In this document: positions 36,119 through 45,111 of the stretch, in pieces
Numbering within the stretch: the first letter of the stretch is position 1
How the letters are laid out: every line of letters starts with the position of its first letter
Source: Pannonibacter phragmitetus DSM 14782
GTDB lineage: Bacteria; Pseudomonadota; Alphaproteobacteria; Rhizobiales; Stappiaceae
Reading direction: 5' to 3'
Length of the DNA: 64,000 nucleotides
Assembly: GCF_000382365.1 (NCBI RefSeq)
Contig: NZ_KB908215.1
Coordinates: forward strand, 558,001 to 622,000
Translations under genes and position numbers: made by a program
Notes under the pieces: model-generated
What the model saw: the letters and a program-made list of their open reading frames with translations, nothing else
Databases searched by the model: none
Told to the model about the DNA's origin: nothing

Positions 36119-36769
36119 ATGCTCTCGCACGAGCGCGTCTGGGCAGCGATCGACGCCCTGGCCACACGCAAGCGTCTTTCGCCCTCGGCCCTCGCGCGCC
36201 GTGCCGGGCTGGATCCGACCACCTTCAATCCGTCAAAGCGGGTCGCCGGCGATGGCCGCCCCCGCTGGCCCTCGACAGAGTCTCTTGCCAAGATACTTGA
36301 GGCAACAGGTGCGCAGCTGTCCGACTTTGCACAACTTGTGGAGGGTGACGCAATCCTCACACCCGTGAAAACAGCAAACGGCATAACCATGCCCTTCGCC
36401 CGCCTCTGCGAGGCTGGAGACGGCGCAGGCCTTTTCGACGCAACAGGCCACCCGGCAGGCGCCGGCTGGGACGAGATTTCCTTTCCGGATGATCTGGGCA
36501 GTAAGGTTTATGCGCTGGGTGTGGGCGGCGATGACTATCTGCCGCTTTACCGGGACGGGGACATTATCGTCATCGCACCGGGCATTCCCATCCGCCGGGG
36601 CGACCGGGTTGTGCTGCGCTTGTTGAGCGGTGAAATGATGGTCGGCAGCTTCGTGATGCGCACGGCACGGCGGCTGGAGTTGCATACGCTGGGCGCGTCG
36701 GGCACCATTACCGCAATGGACCTCGACAGCATCGCCTGGATGGCGCGGATCGTCTGGGCCAGTCAGTAG
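36119..36769 (+). CDS. S24/LexA-like HTH regulator with degenerate catalytic site
   Basis: This 216-residue protein joins an N-terminal helix-turn-helix (KRLSPSALARRAGLDPTTFN, residues 18-37) to a C-terminal S24 peptidase-like domain (YALGVGGDDYLPLYRDGDII, then GDRVVLRLLSGEMMVGSF). Phage-repressor-type members have a Ser in the SMxP position and a Lys further on. Here the residues are Asp-Tyr before LP, and no Lys is seen at the expected place, so self-cleavage looks impossible. GGAGG precedes the ATG at 36119. It is probably a sensor-repressor controlled by ligand or dimerisation. The next gene starts 26 nt downstream. Confidence 0.8.
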   Translation: MLSHERVWAAIDALATRKRLSPSALARRAGLDPTTFNPSKRVAGDGRPRWPSTESLAKILEATGAQLSDFAQLVEGDAILTPVKTANGITMPFARLCEAGDGAGLFDATGHPAGAGWDEISFPDDLGSKVYALGVGGDDYLPLYRDGDIIVIAPGIPIRRGDRVVLRLLSGEMMVGSFVMRTARRLELHTLGASGTITAMDLDSIAWMARIVWASQ

Positions 36770-36795
36770 ATCAGGATGGCAAGAAACGGAACTGC

Positions 36796-37635
36796 ATGAC
36801 CGGAAGGGAAATCGGACGGGTGCTCCCGTGGCATCAGGTGCTGTACGGTGCACTGGTTTGCATGCTGGCGGCGGCAGCCACACCTGTCTTCGGCCAATCA
36901 GCCGTGCGCAATGTTTCACCGCCCGGGGTTGCTATTCCTCAGGTGACGGCCCCGCTGCAGCGGATCGAGCATCCCCGCCCTCAGGCCGCCCGTCATACCG
37001 AAGCTGCGGCCCTGCCTGAGCGCAATTTTTACCTCGCCCGGCCTCTGGTGCTGGAAAAGGCAACACTCACCTCCGGCAAGCTGACCGTCGAACTCGCCCA
37101 TATTGCCGGACTGGCTGCTTCAGAGACTTGTCAGAGCGACAGCGGCCAGTCATGGCCCTGCGGCGCAAGGGCTCTGACGGCTCTGCGCGCATTGCTGCGC
37201 AGTCACAGGGTAGACTGTGAGCCGGTGGCGCCGCTGGGACCCGGACAGATCTCCGCAACCTGCAGCAGAGGTTCAGTGGATCTTGGGTTCTGGATGCTGC
37301 AACAGGGCTGGGCACAGGCCACTGCCGGTGCGCCCGAAGGTTACGCAGCAGCTGAAGCTGCGGCCCGCAGCGCAGGGCTGGGCCAATGGCAGCGCATGGA
37401 TTTTGAGCCACTTCCTCAGACCATCCTGCCCCCTCAGTCAGTAATGAGGGGCCTTCCGGATGAAGCGGCACCACCGCAGCTGCCGGCCAGCGCCGGGGCA
37501 AACGGGACCGGGGAGCCCGCCGGAGCCGCTCAGATCCCTGCGTGGGAAAATCCGTTCGATGTGCCGGAGGCGGGTTCCGCGGAAGGACCGGAGATACCAT
37601 CTGCCGATGCCCGCCGCCTTCTGCCTTCCCCTTAA
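36796..37635 (+). CDS. Exported SNase-like (thermonuclease-fold) protein
   Basis: This 279-residue protein has a signal peptide (VLYGALVCMLAAAATPVFGQ). A central region of about 110 residues (KLTVELAHIAGLAASETCQS, CGARALTALRALL, DLGFWMLQQGWAQ, YAAAEAAARSAGLGQW) matches the staphylococcal-nuclease-like fold in order and spacing. The catalytic Arg/Asp/Glu set of true thermonucleases is not obvious, and two Cys pairs suggest disulfides. A Pro-rich tail follows. It may share a transcript with the regulator 26 nt upstream. Function is unknown; nuclease activity is doubtful. Confidence 0.7.
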   Translation: MTGREIGRVLPWHQVLYGALVCMLAAAATPVFGQSAVRNVSPPGVAIPQVTAPLQRIEHPRPQAARHTEAAALPERNFYLARPLVLEKATLTSGKLTVELAHIAGLAASETCQSDSGQSWPCGARALTALRALLRSHRVDCEPVAPLGPGQISATCSRGSVDLGFWMLQQGWAQATAGAPEGYAAAEAAARSAGLGQWQRMDFEPLPQTILPPQSVMRGLPDEAAPPQLPASAGANGTGEPAGAAQIPAWENPFDVPEAGSAEGPEIPSADARRLLPSP

Positions 37636-37856
37636 TGGCCGAGGCAGAATCCACTAGGCAATCTTCCCTTCTTTCCTGATGCAACAGCTCAGGCATGATG
37701 AGCGGTCACTGTGGGAGCGGCGGCTGACCGGCGATGAAGCGTGAGCGCCCAGCATGCCGGGATTGTTGATTGAAGCTGACGGAAAATTGACATGTTGCGC
37801 CAGCGCGGGAGTTGTATCATCCTATGCAATCACAGGATGAAGACGGGGGAGCACCA

Positions 37857-38918
37857 ATGGATAAGTCGATGCCTCGCCGCATGGTAGAGGACTGGTGCCG
37901 CGCAGACACGCTGCAGTCACTGGAACTCATCTGCGAGGAAAAAGGCCTCGATTGGCCCCGCATTGCCCGGCGTTTTGGCATTGCTCCGGAGACGGTTCAT
38001 CAGACCGGTGCGACCGTTCCCTACCGGATCGCTCTTTCCATTTGCGAATTCGTGGCGGCTGAAACACGGGACGACGCCATCATTCTGGATGTGGCCTCGA
38101 GCATGCCCACAGGCGTGTTTTCAACCTTCGACTACGTGGGCCTGTGCGCCCCCAACCTGCGTGCGGGCATACGCAACTGGGTCCGCTTCCTGCCATTGCG
38201 CTCCAACAGCTACGGCCTCAGTTTCCGTGAGGACGAGGATTGGGGCATCATCGAGTGGATTGTGCCGGACCGCAACATGCCCCGCACCCAGCACACATTT
38301 GAACGGATAGCCTGGGCGGCCAGCCGGGTCGAATATGCAACGCAGGACCCGCAGGTGCAGCTGCGCATCGACATCAGCCAGCCAGCGCCGCGATGCCGGT
38401 CCGCCTTTCAGGAGCGCTACGGCAGCCGGCTGCGCTTCGGACAGCCTGTCGACCGGATCCTCATCCCCGCGAAATATCTCGACCGGCCAACACCGAACAG
38501 CGAGCAGAACCTCTACAGCATCGTGGAGCAGGCTGCGATCCGGGAGATGGAAGAGTTCCGCGTTCAGAGCGATCCCCTCGTGCGCGTGGCCGATGCCATC
38601 AACGAAAGCCTCAAGGCAGGCGCGGTCAGCCTCGAGCATGTGGCCAGCGAACTGGGCATGTCGCAGCGCTCGCTGCAGCGCCTGCTGGAGGCGGAGGGAA
38701 CTTCGTTCCGCAAGCTGACGGAAACGATCCGGCGCAACATGGCCGCCCGCTATCTGCGCGACACGTCACTGCCGCTGAAGGAAATCGCCTTCCTTCTGGG
38801 CTTCTCGGAGCTCTCGGCCTTTTCCCGCGCGGTGAAGACCTGGTACGGCGTGCCGCCCAAGGCTGTGCGGCTGCATGGGGCAACTCCGGCGCCGCTCAGC
38901 TGGCAAGCTGCCGACTGA
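37857..38918 (+). CDS. AraC family transcriptional regulator
   Basis: This 353-residue regulator has a roughly 200-residue N-terminal ligand domain of the arabinose-binding-like type seen in OruR/ArgR-like AraC proteins. The two helix-turn-helix motifs follow at about residues 255-340: SLEHVASELGMSQRSLQRLL and LKEIAFLLGFSELSAFSRAV. GGGGGAG lies 5-6 nt before the ATG at 37857. Its targets are not obvious: the downstream gene is a small membrane protein on the same strand 75 nt away. The effector is unknown. Confidence 0.88.
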   Translation: MDKSMPRRMVEDWCRADTLQSLELICEEKGLDWPRIARRFGIAPETVHQTGATVPYRIALSICEFVAAETRDDAIILDVASSMPTGVFSTFDYVGLCAPNLRAGIRNWVRFLPLRSNSYGLSFREDEDWGIIEWIVPDRNMPRTQHTFERIAWAASRVEYATQDPQVQLRIDISQPAPRCRSAFQERYGSRLRFGQPVDRILIPAKYLDRPTPNSEQNLYSIVEQAAIREMEEFRVQSDPLVRVADAINESLKAGAVSLEHVASELGMSQRSLQRLLEAEGTSFRKLTETIRRNMAARYLRDTSLPLKEIAFLLGFSELSAFSRAVKTWYGVPPKAVRLHGATPAPLSWQAAD

Positions 38919-38993
38919 AACTCACTTGGGGGATGCGGAACGGCTGGCGAATCCCTATGTTGAGGCGCAGACGCTGCTTCAAGGGAGTTCGGC

Positions 38994-39263
38994 ATGTCCG
39001 GTGGCCTCAACAAGTTTCTGGGTGACAGTCCGGCGCGGGTGCTCCTGCGCCTCGTGTTCCTGTCGCTTGTGGTCGGCGTCATCCTGTCGGCGCTGAACCT
39101 TGACCCGCTGGGTCTCTTCGATCTGCTGATCTCCTTCGTCCAGCGCCTCTGGAACATGGGCTTTTCCGCCATCGAGCAGGTCTGGCGCTATCTGGTGCTT
39201 GGCGCCGTCGTGGTGGTGCCGGTGTGGCTGGTCATGCGGCTGATGGCCAGCCGCTCAAGCTGA
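38994..39263 (+). CDS. Small membrane protein, DUF6460-like
   Basis: This 89-residue protein has two hydrophobic helices (LRLVFLSLVVGVILSAL near 18-36 and YLVLGAVVVVPVWLVMRLM near 66-84) separated by an amphipathic stretch (LFDLLISFVQRLWNMGF). It resembles the conserved Hyphomicrobiales integrated membrane proteins called DUF6460. Its last 9 nt overlap the end of the convergent histone-deacetylase-like gene. No function is known. Confidence 0.75.
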   Translation: MSGGLNKFLGDSPARVLLRLVFLSLVVGVILSALNLDPLGLFDLLISFVQRLWNMGFSAIEQVWRYLVLGAVVVVPVWLVMRLMASRSS

Positions 39264-40217
39264 CAGAACGGATGTTTCGCGGGCGACCGTGGCTGCCGTC
39301 CGCAACAAGGTGAGATGCCGGCACACCAGTTCGTCAATATCCGTGGAATAGCCGCCGCCCAGCACCCCGGCCAGTGGCAGGCCGAGACGGCGCACGGTGC
39401 GGATGACATGCTCGTCTCTCAGCCGCAGCCCTTCATGGCTCAGCGCCAGCCGCCCGAGCTTGTCGCCCGCAAAGGGATCAACTCCGGCATTGTAGAACAC
39501 GATGTCCGGCTCGGCCCGGTCTATCACCTGCGGCAGATGCTCCGCCAAAAGGTCCAGATAAGGGGCGTCCGTCAGCCCGTCTTCCAGCCCCAAATCCAGA
39601 TCCGATGGCACCTTGCGCACCGGATAGTTCTTCTGCGCATGCATGGAGAAGGTGAAGACGGAGGGATCGTCTGCGAAGATATCCGCCGTGCCATCACCCT
39701 GATGCACGTCCAGATCCACCACCAGAGCGCGGCGGATGACGCCATCGGCCTGCATCACCCGGATGGCGACGGCTACATCGTTGAAGACGCAGAATCCTGC
39801 GCCATGCGCCTTGCGGGCATGATGGCTGCCGCCTGCCGTGTTGCAGGCAAGGCCGTGTTCCAGCGCCAGATAGCCGGTCAGCACCGAGCCGCCGGTGGCG
39901 CAGCGCCCGCGCAGAGCAATGCTCTGCGTCATCGGAAAGCCGATCTCGCGGGCAATGGCAGGCGGCACTGCCGTGCTGAACACCTGCTCCACATAGGCCG
40001 GATCATGGGCCAGCGCCACCCACTCGGCAGGAGCAGCCCGTGGCTTCAAGAACTTGCCGGCGGGCACCAGCCCTTCGGCCAGCGCCAGCTCCGCCACACG
40101 GCGGAACTTGTTCATGGGAAAGCGGTGCTCTTCCGGCAGCTCGGCACAATAAGCCGGATGATGGACAACAGGAGGAAGCGGCGGGGCGGCGGGCAAGATG
40201 AGATTCATGCCAGCCAT
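39255..40217 (-). CDS. Histone deacetylase-like amidohydrolase
   Basis: This 320-residue zinc hydrolase belongs to the HDAC/acetylpolyamine amidohydrolase superfamily. The active-site His pair is in AGGSHHARKAHG, the zinc ligands are in VDLDVHQGDGT (Asp and His) and NAGVDPFAGD (Asp), and the Gly-rich GVLGGGYSTDIDEL follows. In bacteria these enzymes deacetylate polyamines, acetoin-related or other small acetylated molecules, or proteins; the substrate cannot be read here. ATGs at 40217 and 40208 are both possible starts. Single gene. Confidence 0.88.
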   Translation of the reverse strand: MAGMNLILPAAPPLPPVVHHPAYCAELPEEHRFPMNKFRRVAELALAEGLVPAGKFLKPRAAPAEWVALAHDPAYVEQVFSTAVPPAIAREIGFPMTQSIALRGRCATGGSVLTGYLALEHGLACNTAGGSHHARKAHGAGFCVFNDVAVAIRVMQADGVIRRALVVDLDVHQGDGTADIFADDPSVFTFSMHAQKNYPVRKVPSDLDLGLEDGLTDAPYLDLLAEHLPQVIDRAEPDIVFYNAGVDPFAGDKLGRLALSHEGLRLRDEHVIRTVRRLGLPLAGVLGGGYSTDIDELVCRHLTLLRTAATVARETSVLSA

Positions 40218-40261
40218 TATAGATCTGCCTCAGCCTGTTTCCAGAGCAGGCCCACCGTCTT

Positions 40262-41224
40262 TCAGGAACGCTCCGGGCCGTCCGGCGGCACAATGAAGCC
40301 AAGCGCCGACAGGCTGTCACGCACCTGGCGGAGATGGCTCTCCATCTCCTGTGCCGCGCCCTCGCAATCGCCCGTCTCAAGCAGTTCCAGAATGCGCAAG
40401 TGCTGCCGGGCCTGCCGGTAATAGCGCTCCCGGTCCTCCATCGCCTGATAGGTCAGCAGCCGGCGCAGCCGGTTCACGCGCACGAGGGTCTGCAGCATGA
40501 AGGGGTTTCCCGCACCCGTCATCAGTGTCTCGTGAAACTGTGCGCCCCGCAGATAGAGCGTGTCGGGCGGAACACGGTCGATGCCGCCCTCCAGCAGATC
40601 GTGCTCCACGCGGCGCAACCGGGCAATGTCCTCCAGGGGCAAACGGTAGCCCGGCAGCCGCAGGGCACCCGGCTCAAGGATCAGCCGCAACTGTGTCGTA
40701 TGGGCAAGAGCATCCGGCGCCGTCAGTTCGGTGTTGATGTCCCAGCCATAGCCGGCGCGCTTTTCGGCAATGCCTTCGCGGATCATGCGGCCCATCAGAT
40801 CCGCCGTCTGCCTCTTTGTCAGTGCAAACCGGTCGCGCAGTTCCTGCTCCGTCACCCTCGGCCCGATGGTCCGGCTGGCCAGCAGTCCTGCCAGTTTCAG
40901 ATAGGCGGCGTGGATCGGATCCTGCGCCGCAGGGGGCGCGGCGGCATGGGTGCCGTGAACGAAGAAGCCGCGATTGGGCTCGTGCCTGACACGTCCTGCC
41001 TCAGCCAGCTGTTTCAGCGCCTGCTCAACCGGCCAGCGGGACACCGCGAAACGGCGCGCCAGCTCACCGGTGCGCAGATGCGCTCCTGCAGGCAGCGACT
41101 CGGCTTCGATGAAGGCCGCGATATCGGCCGCCAGATGGGAACTTATGCTGCTGCGCGAGGTGGACGAAGCGGTCAATGGCAGTGCTTTGGCTATGCATGG
41201 GAAGACAGGCTTGCACCCTATCAC
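40262..41224 (-). CDS. GntR family transcriptional regulator
   Basis: This regulator of about 320 residues has an N-terminal winged helix (LRTGELARRFAVSRWPVEQALKQL) and a second segment of helix-turn-helix type near residue 120 (RVTEQELRDRFALTKRQTAD). An all-helical FCD-like effector domain follows (LRLILEPGALRLPGYRLP, RGAQFHETLMTGAGNPFMLQ). No ATG fits. I use the GTG at 41224, with AGGG upstream; a TTG further in is an alternative. It diverges from the dehydrogenase gene across 80 nt that hold an AT-rich palindrome, so it probably controls that operon. Confidence 0.83.
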   Translation of the reverse strand: MIGCKPVFPCIAKALPLTASSTSRSSISSHLAADIAAFIEAESLPAGAHLRTGELARRFAVSRWPVEQALKQLAEAGRVRHEPNRGFFVHGTHAAAPPAAQDPIHAAYLKLAGLLASRTIGPRVTEQELRDRFALTKRQTADLMGRMIREGIAEKRAGYGWDINTELTAPDALAHTTQLRLILEPGALRLPGYRLPLEDIARLRRVEHDLLEGGIDRVPPDTLYLRGAQFHETLMTGAGNPFMLQTLVRVNRLRRLLTYQAMEDRERYYRQARQHLRILELLETGDCEGAAQEMESHLRQVRDSLSALGFIVPPDGPERS

Positions 41225-41248
41225 GGCGGCACCCTGTTTTGATATTGC

Positions 41249-41266
41249 ATTTTTAAATCTAAAAAT
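41249..41266. promoter_or_regulatory. Candidate GntR operator
   Basis: The perfect inverted repeat ATTTTTA-AATC-TAAAAAT sits in the only strongly AT-rich stretch between the divergent regulator and dehydrogenase genes. GATATTGC and GGATATATGC flank it. It would cover promoter elements of either gene. Confidence 0.5.
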
Positions 41267-41304
41267 GGATATATGCAGGATCGAACGCAACACTGGAGCC
41301 ACGC

Positions 41305-42402
41305 ATGACTGCCCAGCCATCCGCCCCTGTTTCCCTGCTGGTCCTCAATGGCGATGGCATCAGCCCCGAGATCACCACGGCCACGCTGAAGGTGCTGGAT
41401 GCGGTGCAGCGCCGGCTTGGCCTGCGGTTTCAGGTAAACCGTGCCGAGGTCGGGCTGCGCCCGCTCGCCGCACAAGGCACCACCTTTCCCGCTGGCCTGC
41501 TGGAGCTGGCCCGGGCGGCCGATGGCGTGATCCTGGGCCCGGTGTCCCACAACGACTATCCCCCCGCCTCGGAAGGCGGCATCAATCCGTCTGGGCATCT
41601 GCGCAAGCATCTGGATTTGTTTGCCAATATCCGCCCCGCGAAATCTCATCCCGACTTCCCTGCCCGCTGCGGCGTGCCGGTGGATCTGGTCATCGTTCGG
41701 GAAAACACCGAAGGCTTTTACGCCGACCGCACCATGTTCGCCGGGACCGGAGAGTTCATGCCCACCGAGGATGTGGCCATCGCCATGCGCAAGGTCACGC
41801 GGCAAGGCTCCCTGCGCATTGCCGAGGCCGGCTTCCGCATGGCCCGTCAGCGCGGCGGCAAGCTGACCGTGGTGCACAAGGCAAATGTCCTGCGTCTCAG
41901 CGATGGGCTGTTCCTGTCCTGCACACGCGAGACTGCCAAGGCATATCCCGATGTTCAGGTGGAGGAAGTGCTCGTCGACGCGATGGCGGCATTGCTGGTG
42001 CGGGATGCCTCCGCCTTTGACACGATCGTGACGACGAACATGTTCGGCGACATTCTTTCGGATCAGGCAACCGAAATCGCGGGGAGCATCGGCCTGGCAG
42101 CCTCGCTGAATGCGGGGACGAACCATGCAATGGCACAGGCCCAGCACGGCTCTGCCCCTTCGATCGCGGGACAGGACCGGGCCAATCCTGCGTCTCTGAT
42201 CAATTCTGCAGCCATGCTTCTGCGGTGGCTGGCGGAACGGCGGCAGGACGCGCGGCTGGATGAAGCAGCCGGATTGATCGAAGCTGCGGTCACCCGCGTC
42301 ATCGCCGTGCCGGAATGGAGAACCGGCGACATGGGAGGTCCGCTCGGAACTGCAGCCTTCACTGCGCGTATTGTTGAGGCTATTGAGAGCAGCAGCATCT
42401 GA
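41305..42402 (+). CDS. Isocitrate/isopropylmalate dehydrogenase family protein
   Basis: This 365-residue NAD(P)-dependent beta-decarboxylating dehydrogenase has the nucleotide/start block NGDGISPEI. The substrate-binding region is VIVRENTEGFYADRTM, with the Arg/Tyr set, and KLTVVHKANVLRLSDGLFL carries the catalytic Lys. The metal-binding Asp cluster is in TTNMFGDILSDQATEIAGS. HGSAPSIAGQDRANPASLI is the family's C-terminal block. The combination fits tartrate-, isopropylmalate- or homoisocitrate-type enzymes, and the gene is not in a leu operon. With a GntR regulator in front, a catabolic 2-hydroxy-3-carboxy acid is the likely substrate (inference). Confidence 0.85.
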   Translation: MTAQPSAPVSLLVLNGDGISPEITTATLKVLDAVQRRLGLRFQVNRAEVGLRPLAAQGTTFPAGLLELARAADGVILGPVSHNDYPPASEGGINPSGHLRKHLDLFANIRPAKSHPDFPARCGVPVDLVIVRENTEGFYADRTMFAGTGEFMPTEDVAIAMRKVTRQGSLRIAEAGFRMARQRGGKLTVVHKANVLRLSDGLFLSCTRETAKAYPDVQVEEVLVDAMAALLVRDASAFDTIVTTNMFGDILSDQATEIAGSIGLAASLNAGTNHAMAQAQHGSAPSIAGQDRANPASLINSAAMLLRWLAERRQDARLDEAAGLIEAAVTRVIAVPEWRTGDMGGPLGTAAFTARIVEAIESSSI

Positions 42403-42413
42403 GGAGACGCCGA

Positions 42414-43148
42414 ATGACAAATGACGGACTGAACGCGCTTTTCGCTCCAACAGGGGTGCTGCGGGTGGTGATCAACACCGGGAACGCAATCCTGACAAGG
42501 CCAGGCGAAGGGCAGCTTCCCGCCGGTGTTTCGGTTGACCTTGCCCGGGCCTTTGCCGCCGAACGCGGGCTGGAGCTGGAGCTTCTGCCGGTCACGAATG
42601 CCGCAGCCTCCGTGGCTCTGGTGGCTGAGGAGCGCGCCGACATCGGCTTCTTCGCGGTCGATCCCACACGGGCAGAGGTGGTTGCCTTCACCAACCCCTG
42701 GCTCCTGATCGAGGGCTGGTATCTGGTGCGGGAGAACTCACCCATCACGGCGCTGGAGCAGGTGGACCGTCCGGGCATCCGGATCGCCGTGGGCCGTGGC
42801 AGCGCCTATGACCTTTATCTCAGCCGCGCCATCCAATCAGCCACTTTGGAAAAGGTGACCACGTCACAAGAGGTCGTGGACTTCTTCATGCGTGAGAACC
42901 TGGAAGTCGCGGCAGGTGTCCGCCAGCAGCTGGAAGCAGATCAGCGGCGCGTGCCGGGATTGCGGCTGCTGCCCGAGCGTTTCATGGTGATCAAGCAGGC
43001 CCTCGGCGTGCCCGCAGGCCGGGATCCCCGCCTGACCGGGGTGCTCAACGCCTTTCTTGCCCGCTCCCGCAGTTCCGGCCTGATCGCGGAGCTTCTGGAG
43101 AGCAACAGGACGGAAGGCGCCGTCATTGCCGGGCCGGAGGCAGCCTGA
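42414..43148 (+). CDS. Family 3 solute-binding-fold protein without signal peptide
   Basis: This 244-residue protein spans a full SBP family 3 fold: LRVVINTGNAILTRPGEGQL, LPAGVSVDLARAFAAERGLE, ADIGFFAVDPTRAEVVAFT and IRIAVGRGSAYDLYLSR. It starts MTNDGLNALFAPTG with no hydrophobic segment, so it should stay in the cytoplasm. It lies 11 nt after the dehydrogenase stop with GGAG upstream, so the two are co-expressed. Cytoplasmic proteins of this fold can be enzymes (the cyclohexadienyl dehydratase group has this fold) or sensors. No transporter genes are nearby. Confidence 0.8.
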   Translation: MTNDGLNALFAPTGVLRVVINTGNAILTRPGEGQLPAGVSVDLARAFAAERGLELELLPVTNAAASVALVAEERADIGFFAVDPTRAEVVAFTNPWLLIEGWYLVRENSPITALEQVDRPGIRIAVGRGSAYDLYLSRAIQSATLEKVTTSQEVVDFFMRENLEVAAGVRQQLEADQRRVPGLRLLPERFMVIKQALGVPAGRDPRLTGVLNAFLARSRSSGLIAELLESNRTEGAVIAGPEAA

Positions 43149-43177
43149 AAAAGCGCCCGCCCTTCCACAGGGCGGGC
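43148..43177 (-). terminator. Terminator of hslO
   Basis: On the minus strand, GCCCGCCCT-GTGGA-AGGGCGGGC is followed by GCTTTTT, 15 nt beyond the stop codon. It also ends the convergent operon to its left if the hairpin works without a T-run there. Confidence 0.85.
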
Positions 43178-43191
43178 AGCCTCCATGACTT

Positions 43192-44175
43192 TCAGACGGC
43201 CTCGGCCTTGAACTCGTAGACGGCGCTGCAGAATTCGCAGGTCACCACCACCTTGCCGTCCACAACCATCTCCGCCTTCTCCTCTTCGGAGAAGCTCTGG
43301 AAGATGCCTTCGATCTTCTCGCGCGAGCAGCGGCAGCGGTCGGCGATGGGCTGGGCGTCATAGAGGCGCACGCCGCGCTCATGGAACAGGCGGAACAGCA
43401 GCTCCTCGACCGGGATGTCCGGATCGGTCAGCTCGTCATCGCGCACGGTGCCGGTGAGGCTGCGAGCCTCGGTCCAGGCATCATCCTCATCAATGCTGTG
43501 CTCTTCCACGCCTTCCGGCATGTCTCCGGGGTGGAGATCGGCCTGACGCATGCGCTCCGGCGCTTCCGGCAGAAACTGCACGAGAATGCCGCCGGCAGTC
43601 CACTGCTGGCTCGGGGCCTCGCCCTCACGGCGTGTGAAGAGACGGCCAACAGCAAGGCGAACTTCGGTCGGGATCTGCTCGGAGCGGGCGAAGTAGCGGC
43701 GGGCCACCTCTTCCAGCGAAATGCCATCCAGCTCCACCAGCCCCTGATAGCGCTGCATGTGCTTGCCCTGGTCGATGGTCATCGCCAGATGGCCACGGCC
43801 CAGAAGCGCTGCCGCATCGCCATGTTCCCCTGCCGCGCCCGGCGCAAAGGCTTCCGGCTCGAAGCGGGCATAGGCGCGGATGGCATCGGGTGAGGAGAAA
43901 TCCACCACCAGCATGTTCACCGGACCGTCGGTCTGGGTCTGCAGCGTGAAGCGGCCCTCAAACTTCAGCGAGGTGCCGAGCAGCGCCGTCAGCGCAATCG
44001 CCTCACCCAGCAGGCGGGCCACCGGCGCAGGATAGTCATGCCGGTCAAGGATCTGGTTCAGGATGGGGCCAAGCGCCACGGCGCGGCCGCGCACATCCAG
44101 CCCTTCCACGGAGAAGGGCCGGACGGCATCGGTGCCCGCAGGCGTCACGCCATAGGATGCAAGATCAAGTGCCAC
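43192..44175 (-). CDS. hslO: Hsp33 redox-regulated chaperone
   Basis: This 327-residue cytosolic holdase is activated when oxidation releases zinc from its C-terminal Cys cluster. The four cysteines are seen as RCRCSR (CxC) and VTCEFCSAVYEF (CxxC) in the last 45 residues. The N-terminal domain contains NILVVDFSSPD-like sequence (NMLVVDFSSPD). The start is a GTG at 44175 (VALDLASYG) with GAGG 8 nt upstream. It follows argF by 10 nt, the usual argD-argF-hslO order of Hyphomicrobiales. Confidence 0.92.
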   Translation of the reverse strand: MALDLASYGVTPAGTDAVRPFSVEGLDVRGRAVALGPILNQILDRHDYPAPVARLLGEAIALTALLGTSLKFEGRFTLQTQTDGPVNMLVVDFSSPDAIRAYARFEPEAFAPGAAGEHGDAAALLGRGHLAMTIDQGKHMQRYQGLVELDGISLEEVARRYFARSEQIPTEVRLAVGRLFTRREGEAPSQQWTAGGILVQFLPEAPERMRQADLHPGDMPEGVEEHSIDEDDAWTEARSLTGTVRDDELTDPDIPVEELLFRLFHERGVRLYDAQPIADRCRCSREKIEGIFQSFSEEEKAEMVVDGKVVVTCEFCSAVYEFKAEAV

Positions 44176-44185
44176 GTTTACGTCC

Positions 44186-45109
44186 TCAAAGGCCGTTGAA
44201 ACACCAGGCCAGAATGCCCTTCTGGGCATGCAGCCGGTTCTCGGCCTCGTCAAAGACCACAGAATTGGGTCCGTCCATCACGTCCGAAGTCACTTCCTCG
44301 CCGCGATGGGCTGGCAGGCAGTGCATGAACAGGGCATCCGCATGGGCTTCCGCCATCAGCCGCTTGTTCACCTGATAGGAGCTCAGCAGGTTGTGACGGG
44401 TTGCCTCGTCGTCGTCGCCCATGGAAACCCAGCAGTCGGTGATGACGCAATCGGTGCCCTTCACGGCGGCGAAGGGATCATCCGTCACGACGATGGAAGC
44501 ACCTTCCGCACGCGCGGCTTCAATGAGCGCAGACGGCGGCGCCAGTTCCGGCGGAGTGGCGATGCGCAGCTCGAAATCCATGCGCGAAGCCGCGTGGACC
44601 CATGAAGCCAGCACATTGTTGCTGTCGCCGGTCCAGGCCACGGACTTGCCCTTGATGGAGCCGCGATGCTCTTCAAAGGTCATCAGATCGGCCATGATCT
44701 GGCATGGATGCGAGCGCTTCGTCAGGCCATTGATGACCGGAACGGTGGCGTTCTCCGCCAGTTCGGTCAGATCATCATGGTTGAGGATGCGGATCATGAT
44801 GGCATCAACGAAGCGGGACAGCACCCGGGCCGTATCGGCGATGGTCTCGCCCCGGCCCAGCTGCATTTCCGCGCCGGTCAGCATCAGCGTTTCACCGCCA
44901 AGTTCACGCATGCCCACGTCGAAGGAAATGCGGGTGCGGGTGGAGGGCTGCTCGAAGATCATCGCCAGCACCTTGCCGGCCAGCGGGCCTTCACCGCGGC
45001 GGACACCGTTGCGCTCAGTCTTCAGCTTGCGCCCGAGGGCCAGAATTCCGCGCAGTTCCTCACCGTCAAACTGCGTCAGATCGAGGAAATGACGCCCATT
45101 CGCAGACAT
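44186..45109 (-). CDS. argF: Ornithine carbamoyltransferase
   Basis: This 307-residue enzyme makes citrulline from ornithine and carbamoyl phosphate in arginine synthesis. The carbamoyl-phosphate motif is [14 protein letters not shown] (STRT) near residue 55, [12 protein letters not shown] follows near 130, the ornithine loop is [11 protein letters not shown] near 230, and [11 protein letters not shown] near 265 carries the catalytic Cys. The ATG at 45109 is 2 nt after the argD stop, so the two are probably coupled. A GTG two codons earlier overlaps argD. Confidence 0.95.
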   Translation of the reverse strand: MSANGRHFLDLTQFDGEELRGILALGRKLKTERNGVRRGEGPLAGKVLAMIFEQPSTRTRISFDVGMRELGGETLMLTGAEMQLGRGETIADTARVLSRFVDAIMIRILNHDDLTELAENATVPVINGLTKRSHPCQIMADLMTFEEHRGSIKGKSVAWTGDSNNVLASWVHAASRMDFELRIATPPELAPPSALIEAARAEGASIVVTDDPFAAVKGTDCVITDCWVSMGDDDEATRHNLLSSYQVNKRLMAEAHADALFMHCLPAHRGEEVTSDVMDGPNSVVFDEAENRLHAQKGILAWCFNGL

Positions 45110-45111
45110 GT

